Of a stretch of DNA of 64,000 nt, positions 51,213 through 59,583 are shown one piece after another. Position 1 is the first letter of the stretch. Each line of letters starts with the position of its first letter. The position numbers were made by a program, and so were the translations under genes. The notes under the pieces were generated by a model. The model was not told the origin of the DNA. It ran no database searches and saw only the letters and a list, made by a program, of their open reading frames with translations. Source of the DNA: Scatosoma sp045533485 (GTDB lineage Bacteria > Bacillota > Clostridia > Christensenellales > Borkfalkiaceae); NCBI GenBank assembly GCA_045533485.1, contig JAZSHX010000026.1:1-64000 (forward strand). The letters are read 5' to 3'.

Positions 51213-52094
51213 ATGTTTGGATACGTTCGCACGGATACGCCGTATTTATTTATCAAAGACCAAACGCTGTATCAAGCGATGTATTGCGGACTTTGCAAGG
51301 GGATAGCCAAAGCATGCGGACAAAGCGCGCGCATGGGGCTTTCCTACGACGTGACCTTCTTATCCGTGCTTTTGCATAATTTGAAAGGCGTAGACGTAAA
51401 AATTGAAAAGGGGCATTGTTTAACGCATTGTATCCGTTCCAAAAAAATGGCGGAGCCGGATGAGATTATGTGCCAGCTTGGCGCGTTCAACACGGCGCTT
51501 GCGTATTATAAATGCACGGACGATATTTTGGATAACGACGGGGGCAGAGCGAAGCGCTTGCTGTTCAAAAAAGGGATGCGGCGCGTCAAGAAAAATTACC
51601 CTGAAATTGCGCAAATCGTCGACAATCAAATGCGTTTGCAAGCGCAAACGGAAAAACAAAAAACGGACAGCATCGACAGGGCGGCGGACGCTACGGCGTG
51701 TATGCTTGCGGAAATTTCCGCTTTGATTTTGCAGGATAAAAGCACGCAGGAAACGCGCGACTTGTTTTACGCTATCGGTAAGTGGATTTATTTAATCGAC
51801 GCTTTGGACGATTACGACAAGGATAAGAAGAAGGGCGCGTATAACCCGTTTGTGTTGCGCTTTCAAAAGGATTGTAAAGCGCAGCTTATGCAGGATAAGG
51901 ACGGGGATGAAGTGCGGTTTGCGTTCCACGCCATTTTCTTTGATATTCGCGAAAATTTATCGAAAATCAAATTTCATTTTAACCGTGATTTGTCCGATAA
52001 CATTTTACTGCGCGGTTTGCCTGCCGTGACGGAGCAAGTGTTTAGCGGAATACACTGCAAAGGGTGTAAAAAAGGCAAAAAAGAGCAAAAATAA
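51213..52094 (+). CDS. DUF5685 family protein with two Asp-rich motifs and Cys pairs
   Basis: A 293-residue, mostly helical soluble protein that I recognise as the DUF5685 type by its start MFGYVRTDTPYLFIKDQTLY and MYCGLCKGIAK. Cysteine pairs occur at YCGLCK, HCLTHC and near the C-terminus HCKGCKK, suggesting metal binding. Two acidic motifs stand out: CTDDILDNDGG (about residues 101-111) and DALDDYDKDKK (about 196-206). They resemble in spacing and wording the paired Asp motifs of all-helical isoprenoid synthases; this is my inference, not a known assignment. It leads a three-gene transcript with the next two genes. Confidence 0.83.
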   Translation: MFGYVRTDTPYLFIKDQTLYQAMYCGLCKGIAKACGQSARMGLSYDVTFLSVLLHNLKGVDVKIEKGHCLTHCIRSKKMAEPDEIMCQLGAFNTALAYYKCTDDILDNDGGRAKRLLFKKGMRRVKKNYPEIAQIVDNQMRLQAQTEKQKTDSIDRAADATACMLAEISALILQDKSTQETRDLFYAIGKWIYLIDALDDYDKDKKKGAYNPFVLRFQKDCKAQLMQDKDGDEVRFAFHAIFFDIRENLSKIKFHFNRDLSDNILLRGLPAVTEQVFSGIHCKGCKKGKKEQK

Positions 52095-52123
52095 CAATAA
52101 AACGCAGAGGAGAATAGATAGAC

Positions 52124-52744
52124 ATGTGGGAAGATTATAAGGTGCTTGGCTTAGACGAAACGGCTACGGACGAAGAAGTGCAAGCACAATACGAAAAGCT
52201 GAAAGAAAAATATCAAGAAGACCGTTGGTTATACGGCGAAGAAGGCAACGAAGCGGCAAGGATGCTGACCAAGGTGGAAACGGCGTACCGTGAAATTATG
52301 GCGGAAAGAAAGCAAAAGCCCAGCGATGAAAACAAAGCGCGCGTGTACGAAGAAGTGACGACGCTTTTGAAAAACGGGGATTTGGCGGCGGCGCAACGGC
52401 TGTTGGACGATTGCAACGAACGCCCTGCGGAGTGGCATTATTTCCAAGCGGTGATTTTCTACAAGAAAAACTGGACGAACGACAGCAAGAAACAGCTGGA
52501 AATCGCTATGGATATGGACCCGAACAATGCGAAATACCGCGCGGCGTACGGAAAAATGAACGCGAAAAACGAATATGAACGCCAAACGGCAGGCAATACA
52601 CAAAACCCGTATTCTTCTAGACAGTCTATGCCCGAAGAAGGCGGCGACCAAATGGGTGGTAACGCTTGTTCGCAATGTATTTCCTGTTGCTATACCTATA
52701 TGTGCGTCAACTGCTTGTTGAATTGCTGCTGCGGTTGCAACTAA
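52124..52744 (+). CDS. J-domain-like/TPR protein without HPD and with a Cys-dense tail
   Basis: A 206-residue protein. Residues 1-65 look like a J domain (YKVLGLDETATDEEVQAQYE, then KVETAYREIM), but the HPD that activates DnaK is replaced by YQEDRWLYGEEGNEAA, so a normal Hsp70 role is unlikely. Residues about 80-150 resemble TPR helices (GDLAAAQRLLDDC, IAMDMDPNNAKYRAAYGK). After a linker the last 26 residues hold 11 cysteines (CSQCISCCYTYMC and CLLNCCCGCN). This tail could bind metal clusters or associate with the membrane. It is 29 bp after the DUF5685 gene. Confidence 0.85.
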   Translation: MWEDYKVLGLDETATDEEVQAQYEKLKEKYQEDRWLYGEEGNEAARMLTKVETAYREIMAERKQKPSDENKARVYEEVTTLLKNGDLAAAQRLLDDCNERPAEWHYFQAVIFYKKNWTNDSKKQLEIAMDMDPNNAKYRAAYGKMNAKNEYERQTAGNTQNPYSSRQSMPEEGGDQMGGNACSQCISCCYTYMCVNCLLNCCCGCN

Positions 52745-52759
52745 AATTGTTATAAGGCG

Positions 52760-53290
52760 ATGAAAAAAAAGATAAGTGCTTATGAAATCGCCCTGTCTGC
52801 GATGGCGTGCGCTTTGGCTACGCTGTGTATGACGATAGGGGTATATACGGAGATATTTCTCTTTACGGGGTATTTGCTGGGCGCGGTGGCACTGATGATG
52901 CCGCTTGCCAAAGGGAGCTACCGCGGATATGCGTTAGCGTATATCGCTACCTGCATTTTGTCGTTGGTTTTTAACGCGGCGCGCTTTTGGAACGTGTTGC
53001 CGTTTGTAATGTTTTTCGGCTTGCATCCGCTTGTCAATGAGTTGCAGTTGAAAATTAAAATCAACCGTTGGGTGGCGTGCGCTATCAAGGCGGCGTGGTT
53101 TGACGCTACTATGTACTTGGTGTGGCGGTTTATCTTCGGGATGACGACGACCGTGCCGCTCATTGACCAGTACATTATTCCGTTCGTGCTTGTGTTCGGT
53201 TCGGCATTTTTCGTGTTTTACGATTATGCGACCTATAAATGCCGCGCGACGGTCAATACCTTGGTGCATAGAATAGATAAAAGAAAATAA
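52760..53290 (+). CDS. S-component-like integral membrane protein
   Basis: A 176-residue protein with about five or six hydrophobic helices and the start KKKISAYEIALSAMACALAT, which is how ECF-transporter substrate-binding (S) components often begin. The middle has NVLPFVMFFGLHPLVNELQL. No ECF ATPase or T subunit is nearby, so it may use shared ones or serve another role. It lies 15 bp after the Cys-tail protein and completes the three-gene unit. Substrate unknown. Confidence 0.75.
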   Translation: MKKKISAYEIALSAMACALATLCMTIGVYTEIFLFTGYLLGAVALMMPLAKGSYRGYALAYIATCILSLVFNAARFWNVLPFVMFFGLHPLVNELQLKIKINRWVACAIKAAWFDATMYLVWRFIFGMTTTVPLIDQYIIPFVLVFGSAFFVFYDYATYKCRATVNTLVHRIDKRK

Positions 53291-53416
53291 AGCGGTTTGC
53301 CAAGGCGGACGGATAGACCAAACGCCGCGGCAAAACTGTAAAATATGGTAAGACAAAGCTAAATAAGGCAAAGCAAAAAACGCTCAAACGCATTCGTTTC
53401 GTGAAAGGAGAACGGT

Positions 53417-54847
53417 ATGTTGGAAAAAAATGAGATAGTTTACGGCGAAGTGGAAGCCATCGGTTCAAACGGCGAAGGCATCATTAAGCAGGACGGATTT
53501 ACCTTTTTTGTGCCTGCCTGTCTGCCGGGCGAAAAAGTACGCTTTAAGGTTTTGAAAATTAAAAATAACATAGGATACGGCAAGCTGGAAGAAGTGTTGA
53601 CGCCTGCCGAAGAACGCACGCGGGCAAAATGTCCCGTGTTTTTGCGTTGTGGGGGGTGCGCACTGCAACACATGGCGTATGAAAAACAGCTGTTGCATAA
53701 AAACGGCGTAGTCAAGGACGCGTTACGCAAAATCGGCGGTTTGCAGGTGGAAGTTCAGCCGACTGTCCCCAGTGATTTGCCGTTTGGGTATAGAAATAAA
53801 TTGCAAATGCCCATCGGTGTGGATAAATCGGGGGAAACGGTGATCGGGTTTTACGCCGAAAGAAGCCACCGCATCGTGCCCATTTCCGCGTGCGCGATAC
53901 ACCCTGTATGGGCGGAGTGGTTGATTGCTATTTTGCGTAGGTATACAAGCGAATGCGCGGTGAAAGGCTACGACGAAGAACAAAAAACGGGTGCGCTTCG
54001 GCATATCGTTGCAAGAGAAATCGGCGGTAAGTTTATTTTTACGCTGGTAACGGCAAAACGAAAGGTGCGAGGGTTGGAGCATTTGATTGCACTGCTGAAA
54101 GAAAAGTTTGACGATTTTTCCTTGTATCTCAATTTTAACGACAGCGACACCAACGTTATCCTTGGAAAAGAATTTCAACTCGTACATGGTATGGGCGTTT
54201 TTGAAGCGCAAGAGCAAGGGATACGTTATGAAGCAGGGCCTGCCACCTTTTTGCAGGTCAATGAAAACGTGCGCGAAAAGCTGTATAAAAAGGCGCTTGC
54301 AACCGTTGCGGAAACGGGCGATGAAGTGGTCGTGGACGCCTATTCGGGCGGCGGGCTTTTGACGGCGATGATTGCTAAAAAGGTCAAACGCGTGTACGGC
54401 ATTGAAGTGGAAAAGGAAGCGGTTGATTGCGCGAACTCTTTGAAAGAAAAGAACAAGCTTGCAAATATGGAAAATATTTGCGGAAAAGTGGAAGACGTGT
54501 TGCCTGATTTATTGAAGCAAGAACAAGGGGAAACGCTGCGTTTGATTTTAGATCCGCCGCGCGCCGGCATAGCCAGAAGCGTTGCGTTTGCACTGCTTGC
54601 AAGCGGTATTGAAAAGCTGACGATTATATCGTGTAACCCTGCTACGCTTGCCCGTGATTTGGGGATTTTGAGCGGACGGCTGATAGAAAAGGACGGAGAG
54701 CTTGTCAAAAACCCTGCCTACGATGGGGTTGCGCACGGCGAAACGCTGGCTGGTTTTTACGCCGTGGAAAGCGTACAGCCGTACGACATGTTCCCGCAAA
54801 CAAAACATGTGGAAACGTTGGTTCGATTATCCCACAAAAAACAATAA
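53417..54847 (+). CDS. rlmD: RlmD/RumA-type 23S rRNA (uracil-5-)-methyltransferase
   Basis: A 476-residue enzyme. The N-terminal TRAM domain (about residues 1-60) is followed by the iron-sulfur motif CPVFLRCGGCALQHM. The SAM site is VVDAYSGGGLLTAMIAKKV, and the catalytic cysteine lies in IISCNPATLARDLG. It methylates a uridine of 23S rRNA at C5; exact position (such as 1939 or 747) cannot be told. GAAAGGAG precedes the ATG. Same family as TrmA, but the Fe-S cluster favours the Rlm type. Confidence 0.93.
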   Translation: MLEKNEIVYGEVEAIGSNGEGIIKQDGFTFFVPACLPGEKVRFKVLKIKNNIGYGKLEEVLTPAEERTRAKCPVFLRCGGCALQHMAYEKQLLHKNGVVKDALRKIGGLQVEVQPTVPSDLPFGYRNKLQMPIGVDKSGETVIGFYAERSHRIVPISACAIHPVWAEWLIAILRRYTSECAVKGYDEEQKTGALRHIVAREIGGKFIFTLVTAKRKVRGLEHLIALLKEKFDDFSLYLNFNDSDTNVILGKEFQLVHGMGVFEAQEQGIRYEAGPATFLQVNENVREKLYKKALATVAETGDEVVVDAYSGGGLLTAMIAKKVKRVYGIEVEKEAVDCANSLKEKNKLANMENICGKVEDVLPDLLKQEQGETLRLILDPPRAGIARSVAFALLASGIEKLTIISCNPATLARDLGILSGRLIEKDGELVKNPAYDGVAHGETLAGFYAVESVQPYDMFPQTKHVETLVRLSHKKQ

Positions 54848-54917
54848 GTTGAACATTGTAAAAAAGGAGCAAGGCGTGAAAACGACGGTATTACGTTGAG
54901 AAAAACAGGGAAAGAGT

Positions 54918-55187
54918 ATGGAATTTTTGATTGAACTTCTGTTGGACTTGTTTTTAGATAGTGCTATGGAGATTGCACCGAATAAAAAATTCCCGAAGTG
55001 GTTACGTTATACGCTTGGTGTACTTGCGTTTGCCGTTATCGGGGCGGTTATCGTTGCTATTTTTGTGCTTGGCGGATTTTTGATGAAAGACAGTATTTGG
55101 ATAGGGTTGCTGTTTGAAGGAGTGGGCGTAGTCTTTTTGATTTCGTTTATTTATAAGATTGTAAAAATCAAAAGGCAAATAAAATAG
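54918..55187 (+). CDS. Small two-helix membrane protein
   Basis: An 89-residue protein with hydrophobic segments at about residues 31-54 and 60-80 and a basic tail (KIVKIKRQIK). AAAGAG lies before the ATG. I recognise no family. It is followed by a small hairpin. Expression with rlmD is possible (gap 70 bp). Confidence 0.65.
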   Translation: MEFLIELLLDLFLDSAMEIAPNKKFPKWLRYTLGVLAFAVIGAVIVAIFVLGGFLMKDSIWIGLLFEGVGVVFLISFIYKIVKIKRQIK

Positions 55188-55216
55188 TAGACATGGCGAA
55201 TTTGTCTATTCTTTTT
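55188..55216 (+). terminator. Weak terminator after the small membrane gene
   Basis: TAGACA and TGTCTA pair around TGGCGAATT and are followed by TTCTTTTT. Confidence 0.55.
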
Positions 55217-55268
55217 GAAAAATAATTTAATGAAATAGACTAAAAAAATATTTTTACGGAGAAAAATT

Positions 55269-55709
55269 ATGATTAAAATTGCAAGTTACCAAGAGTTGAG
55301 CAAATACTTCAACGTACCCCAAGAAGCGCTGGATTTTTTGGCGAAAGCGAATAAGGACACTGAGTGCGGTAAATACGTGTTCAGCGACGATTGCTTTATC
55401 AACGTAATCACGGTGGAAACGACGGCGGAAGCGACCAAGATGATGGAAGCGCACGTGGTGTACGTGGACGTGCAGTTTATGCTGGACGGCGAAGAAAAAA
55501 TTTATTATACCGACAAGTCGGCGTTGGAGCTTGGGCAGGAATACGACGAAAAGAAAGACCGTTCGTTTTTTAAATGGACGAAGGCGGATGAAGTGCGCTA
55601 TAAAACGGGCGAAGGAGTTGTGCTGTATCAAAACGAAGCGCATTTGCCCGGATGTGCCGTCGGCGCGCCGAAAACCATTAAAAAAGCGGTAATTAAAATT
55701 AGAAATTAA
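55269..55709 (+). CDS. YhcH/YjgK/YiaL family protein
   Basis: A 146-residue DUF386 protein. MMEAHVVYVDVQFMLDGEEK, IYYTDKSALELGQEYDEKKD and LYQNEAHLPGCAVGAP follow the family pattern, with conserved His and Glu that bind metal. Members act as sugar anomerases or epimerases, for example on N-acetylneuraminate (NanQ), but this copy is not in a sugar operon. It starts behind CGGAG. Confidence 0.9.
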   Translation: MIKIASYQELSKYFNVPQEALDFLAKANKDTECGKYVFSDDCFINVITVETTAEATKMMEAHVVYVDVQFMLDGEEKIYYTDKSALELGQEYDEKKDRSFFKWTKADEVRYKTGEGVVLYQNEAHLPGCAVGAPKTIKKAVIKIRN

Positions 55710-55726
55710 CGATAAAAAGGGTAGGC

Positions 55727-56413
55727 ATGTATAGACAATCTTTGCTGGATAAACTGGATAGGAAATTTGGACGTTATGCCATCAAAAATTTGATGACGGT
55801 TATCGTGTTTGGGACGCTTGCCGTTTGGCTGGCGGATATGATTTTGTTTATGCGCGCAGGCGTGATGGTGAGCGATTATTTGTTCTTTGACCGCGCGGCT
55901 ATTTTGCGTGGGCAGGTATGGCGCGTAGTGACGTTTATTTTCGTGCCGTCAAGCTGGCAAACCTTTTATCTTTTTATTTCCTTGTATTTTTACTGGCTTA
56001 TCGGCAATAGCTTGGAAAATGAGTGGGGATCGTTCAAATTTGACGTGTTTTATTTATGCGGCGTGCTTGGCTCGGTGGGGTTTGGTTTTATCACGGGCTA
56101 TGCGACGGCGGAATATTTGAATATGTCGCTGTTTTTGGCGTTCGCCATTTTATATCCCGACCATCAAGTGTTGGTGTTCTTCGTTATTCCCATCAAGATG
56201 AAGTGGCTTGCTTTGGTGGATTTGCTGTTTTTGCTGTTATTGTTGATTGTGGAAGCTTGGCCCGTTCGTATCGCTTTGCTTGTTGCGTTTGCGAATATTG
56301 CGCTGTTCTTTTGGAAACGCGCGTATTATCGCATTAAAAATTATTTCCGCCGCAGAAGGTGGAAAAAGCAAACCAAGCGTCCAAGCGATGACGAATATCC
56401 CTTTGATTTGTAA
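55727..56413 (+). CDS. Rhomboid-like membrane protein without a visible catalytic serine motif
   Basis: A 228-residue protein with about six helices. LRGQVWRVVTFIFVPSSW matches the WR motif of loop 1 in rhomboids and derlins, and SLENEWGSFKFDVFYL is also rhomboid-like. Where the catalytic GxSG should lie the text reads YLNMSLFLAFA, and no partner histidine is evident in the last helix. So it is probably a non-proteolytic rhomboid relative. The tail is strongly basic (FRRRRWKKQTKR). It lies 17 bp after the YhcH gene. Confidence 0.78.
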   Translation: MYRQSLLDKLDRKFGRYAIKNLMTVIVFGTLAVWLADMILFMRAGVMVSDYLFFDRAAILRGQVWRVVTFIFVPSSWQTFYLFISLYFYWLIGNSLENEWGSFKFDVFYLCGVLGSVGFGFITGYATAEYLNMSLFLAFAILYPDHQVLVFFVIPIKMKWLALVDLLFLLLLLIVEAWPVRIALLVAFANIALFFWKRAYYRIKNYFRRRRWKKQTKRPSDDEYPFDL

Positions 56414-56424
56414 TAGGAGAGAGT

Positions 56425-57417
56425 ATGCGCAGCAGAGATATGCAACGAAAAACGGAAAGACGGGATAGGCAGGTACGCGATGAACGCGCTTCTGCGCCTG
56501 TTTATACGGCAAGCTATAAGGTTAATTACAGCGATACGCTGTTGGCGTTTTTGCTGAAAAAATGCAACACGTCAAGAAATAACGTCAAGGCGCTTTTGGC
56601 GCGCAGGCAGGTGCTTGTCAACGGCAGTTTGGTCACGCAGTTTGATTATCCCTTGGCAAAGGACGACGAAGTGAAAATTTCTAAAAGCTCGGTGGCTGGG
56701 GCGGCGCGCAGTGCGCCTGTAAACAAACCGCGTCAAAAAACGGCGTTACCGACCGTGCGCGCAAATAGTTTGGGCGGTTTGAAGATTATTCACGAAGACG
56801 ACGATTTTATTGCGGTGGATAAGCCCGTTGGACTGTTGTCGGTAGAAAGCGACAAGGATACGGAAAGTGCGTATTTTTACGTGTCGGCGTATTTGGCGGC
56901 GCAGGGTAAAAACGTGCGGCCGTACGTGCTGCACCGCATTGACAAGGAAACGTCGGGCGTTTTGGTATTTGCGAAAAACATCAAGCTGCATTCTATGTTA
57001 AAAATGCACTGGAACGAGCTTGTTTGCTTGCGTGAATATTATGCGGTGGCGGAAGGCGTGTTTGAAAAACAGGCGGATACCATCGTTTCGTACTTAAAAG
57101 AAAACAAAAACAATTTGACCTATTCGACGAACGATCTCACGGGGCAAAAGGCAATCACGCATTACGAAGTGCAAAAGCAAACGGATGAATTTGCGTTGTT
57201 GCGCGTGAAAATCGATACGGGCAGGAAAAACCAAATCCGCGTGCATTTGAAGGAAAAAGGGCATAGCATCGTCGGCGACGATAAGTACGGGTATACCAAA
57301 AACCCTTTGAAGCGGTTGGGCTTGCACGCGTCGGCGCTGGAATTTGTGCATCCCGTTACCAAGCAGGTGATTACCTTCCGCGCGCCCGTGCCGTCGGCGT
57401 TTAGAGAATTGTTTTAA
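56425..57417 (+). CDS. RluA-family pseudouridine synthase
   Basis: A 330-residue enzyme with an S4 RNA-binding domain (about residues 45-90: RNNVKALLARRQVLVNGSLV) and a RluA catalytic domain. The catalytic aspartate is in LHRIDKETSGVLVFAKN. DTGRKNQIRVHLKEKGHSIV and GLHASALEFVHPVT are diagnostic. It isomerises uridines in rRNA or tRNA; the site is not known. The first 30 residues are an arginine-rich extension. AGGAGAG precedes the ATG. Confidence 0.93.
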   Translation: MRSRDMQRKTERRDRQVRDERASAPVYTASYKVNYSDTLLAFLLKKCNTSRNNVKALLARRQVLVNGSLVTQFDYPLAKDDEVKISKSSVAGAARSAPVNKPRQKTALPTVRANSLGGLKIIHEDDDFIAVDKPVGLLSVESDKDTESAYFYVSAYLAAQGKNVRPYVLHRIDKETSGVLVFAKNIKLHSMLKMHWNELVCLREYYAVAEGVFEKQADTIVSYLKENKNNLTYSTNDLTGQKAITHYEVQKQTDEFALLRVKIDTGRKNQIRVHLKEKGHSIVGDDKYGYTKNPLKRLGLHASALEFVHPVTKQVITFRAPVPSAFRELF

Positions 57418-57429
57418 GAAGGGGTGCAA

Positions 57430-57891
57430 ATGAAAAAGATAGCAAGTTTTACCGTCAACCACGACGTGTTGGAAAGGGGTATGTATATTTCGCGCGTGGA
57501 CGGCGACGTGGTCACCTACGATATTCGTATGAAAAAACCCAACGCAGGCGATTATTTGAATATGTCCGCGGCGCATACGTTGGAGCATTTGTTGGCTACG
57601 TTTATGCGCAACGGCAAGCGCAGTGACGAAGTGCTTTACGTTGGACCGATGGGGTGCAGAACGGGGTTTTACGTGCTGCTGCGTGACAGCGTTGCAAAAA
57701 CGGACGCGATTGCGCTTGTTAAAGAGAGTATGCAATTCGCACGTGATTTTCAAGGGGAAATCCCCGGGAATACGCGAATAGAGTGCGGCAATTATCTCGA
57801 CCACGATTTGGACGGCGCGAAACGGGAAGCAAAGCAAATGTGCGAAGTTTTGGCGCAGTGGACGGAGCAACAGCTTATTTATAAGGAGTGA
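57430..57891 (+). CDS. luxS: S-ribosylhomocysteine lyase
   Basis: A 153-residue LuxS from ATG 57430 (GAAGGGGT upstream; an in-frame GTG six bases earlier overlaps that site). The metal site is AAHTLEHLLATFMRN (His49, His53, Glu52) with the cysteines in GPMGCRTGFYVLL and RIECGNYLDHDLDGAK. It cleaves S-ribosylhomocysteine to homocysteine and DPD, the precursor of autoinducer-2, as part of methyl-cycle detoxification. It lies 12 bp after the pseudouridine synthase and 6 bp before the nitroreductase. Confidence 0.96.
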   Translation: MKKIASFTVNHDVLERGMYISRVDGDVVTYDIRMKKPNAGDYLNMSAAHTLEHLLATFMRNGKRSDEVLYVGPMGCRTGFYVLLRDSVAKTDAIALVKESMQFARDFQGEIPGNTRIECGNYLDHDLDGAKREAKQMCEVLAQWTEQQLIYKE

Positions 57892-57897
57892 AAAATT

Positions 57898-58419
57898 ATG
57901 AACGAAACCATACAAACGATACTTTCGCGCAAGAGCGTGAAAAAATACAAGCCCGACCCAGTGAGCAGAGAGTTGATTGATCAAATCGTGCGCGCAGGTA
58001 TGCAAGCGCCGACGGGGCTCAACAAGCAATCACCCATTATTTTGGCTGTTACCGATAGGCAGGTACGCGATCAACTGTCTAAACTCAACGCGGGGAAAGA
58101 TCCGTTTTTCCGTTCCGACCCCTTCTACGGCGCGCCTTGCGTGCTGGTGGTTTTGGCGAAAAAGGACGTGTTTACGCGTGTATACGACGGTTCGCTTGTA
58201 ATGGGGAATATGCTGCTGGCGGCGCATTCGTTGGGGCTTGGCGCGTGCTGGATTCACCGTGCAAAGGAAACGTTTGAGCAGGAAGAAGGCAAAGAAATCT
58301 TGCGTTCCTTGGGCTTAGATCCTGAAGAATACGAAGGAATCGGCAACTGTATCGTCGGGTATGCGGATATGCAGCCGACGGAAAAACCCAGAAAGGAAAA
58401 CTGGGTGTATTATATCTAA
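57898..58419 (+). CDS. Nitroreductase-family flavoprotein
   Basis: A 173-residue FMN enzyme. ILSRKSVKKYKPDPVSRELI and MQAPTGLNKQSPIILAV give the FMN-binding start, and MLLAAHSLGLGACWIHRA the central helix. These proteins reduce nitro compounds, quinones or other oxidants with NAD(P)H. It is the last gene of the run rluA-like, luxS, nitroreductase. GGAG lies seven bases before the ATG. Confidence 0.92.
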   Translation: MNETIQTILSRKSVKKYKPDPVSRELIDQIVRAGMQAPTGLNKQSPIILAVTDRQVRDQLSKLNAGKDPFFRSDPFYGAPCVLVVLAKKDVFTRVYDGSLVMGNMLLAAHSLGLGACWIHRAKETFEQEEGKEILRSLGLDPEEYEGIGNCIVGYADMQPTEKPRKENWVYYI

Positions 58420-58483
58420 AAGTTTGCCCTTGCGATACAAAGCATAAGAAAGAAAAAACAAACCGAAAAGGAGAAAAAATATT

Positions 58484-58675
58484 ATGGAAAACAAAATTGT
58501 ATGCAACTGCATGAAAGTAACGGAAGCGGACATCGAAAGCGCTTTGCACACCAAAAAGTCTTTTGCGGACGTGGAAAAGGCGTTTGAACAGGTGCAAATG
58601 ATTACGCATTGTTCGACGGGCTGCGGCGGTTGCCACGACAAGGTTTTGGACGTAATTTCCGCATTGATGGCGTAA
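58484..58675 (+). CDS. Small BFD-like [2Fe-2S]-binding protein
   Basis: A 63-residue protein with IVCNCMKVTEADIESAL at the start and THCSTGCGGCHDKVLD later. This is the cysteine pattern of bacterioferritin-associated ferredoxin-like domains, which bind a [2Fe-2S] cluster. As a free-standing protein it probably serves as an electron-transfer partner. AAAGGAG precedes the ATG. It is 8 bp before the TIM-barrel gene. Confidence 0.9.
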   Translation: MENKIVCNCMKVTEADIESALHTKKSFADVEKAFEQVQMITHCSTGCGGCHDKVLDVISALMA

Positions 58676-58682
58676 GCGCGCG

Positions 58683-59486
58683 ATGAAAACGGGCGTATCG
58701 ACGGCGTCGCTGTTTTTGCGGCGTTACAACGAACAAGCACTTCCGCTTTTGGACGGTATGGGCGTAAAAACGGCGGAAGTGTTTTTGACGACGTACAGCG
58801 AATACGGTGAACGCTTTGCAAAACAATTACAAAAAGTGCAGGGCGGTGTAGATATCAACTCTGTACATATCTTGAATACGCAGTTTGAACCGCAGCTGTT
58901 TAACGCACATCCGCGCGCGAAAGCGGACGCATTTGCGTGGCTGGATAAGGTGCTGGAAAGCGCGCAAATTTTGGGCGCGCCGTATTATACCTTTCACGGC
59001 ACAGCACGCATAAAAAAGGCGGCGCGGTCGGGAAAAAACGACGATTTCACGCGTATGCGCGCGGCATTTGAAGAGATAAGCGCCGCTTGTCAAAAGCGCG
59101 GCGTGCGTTTATGCTTGGAAAACGTGGAGTGGGCTACGTACAACCGTCCCGGCGTGTTTGCGGAGCTTGCGAAAGCAGTGCCTGCGCTTGGCGGCGTGTT
59201 GGATATTAAGCAAGCGCGCATTTCGGGTTTTCCCTATCAAGCATATTTAGAAGAAATGGGCGAAAAGCTTTGCTACGTGCACGTTTCCGACGTGGATGAA
59301 CAGGGTAAAATTTGTCTGCCCGGTAAAGGTACGTTTGATTTTACTACGCTGATTAAACGTTTGCAAGACGTTGGCTTTGACGGTGCATTGCTCGTAGAAG
59401 TGTATACGGGCGATTATAAAGAAGAACAGGAATTAAAGCTTGCGTGCGAATATTTGGACGAACTTATCGACAAATATAAAAAATGA
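58683..59486 (+). CDS. TIM-barrel sugar phosphate isomerase/epimerase-like protein
   Basis: A 267-residue protein of the AP endonuclease 2/xylose isomerase-like fold. Visible strand ends: AEVFLTTYSEYG, YTFHGTA, RLCLENVEW, GGVLDIKQARISG, YVHVSDVDEQGKICLPGKG and LLVEVYTGDY. The Glu, Asp, His and Glu in these positions form the divalent-metal site. It probably isomerises a sugar or polyol; the substrate is unknown. Confidence 0.88.
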   Translation: MKTGVSTASLFLRRYNEQALPLLDGMGVKTAEVFLTTYSEYGERFAKQLQKVQGGVDINSVHILNTQFEPQLFNAHPRAKADAFAWLDKVLESAQILGAPYYTFHGTARIKKAARSGKNDDFTRMRAAFEEISAACQKRGVRLCLENVEWATYNRPGVFAELAKAVPALGGVLDIKQARISGFPYQAYLEEMGEKLCYVHVSDVDEQGKICLPGKGTFDFTTLIKRLQDVGFDGALLVEVYTGDYKEEQELKLACEYLDELIDKYKK

Positions 59487-59517
59487 TAAATTTTTTTGAA
59501 ATTTTTTCCACAAACTG

Positions 59518-59546
59518 TTGACAAACCTATTTTTATATGCTATTAT
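59518..59546 (+). promoter_or_regulatory. Promoter of the superoxide reductase gene
   Basis: TTGACA (59518-59523), 17 bp, TATTAT (59541-59546). Confidence 0.85.
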
Positions 59547-59583
59547 ATAAATAGGATTGAATATCAATAAAGGAGAAACAAGT

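Noticed and set aside
54876..54899. A seven-residue open frame GTG...TGA behind AAAAAAGGAG
   Set aside because: The ribosome site is good, but the frame is too short to support; it could be the remnant of a lost gene or chance.
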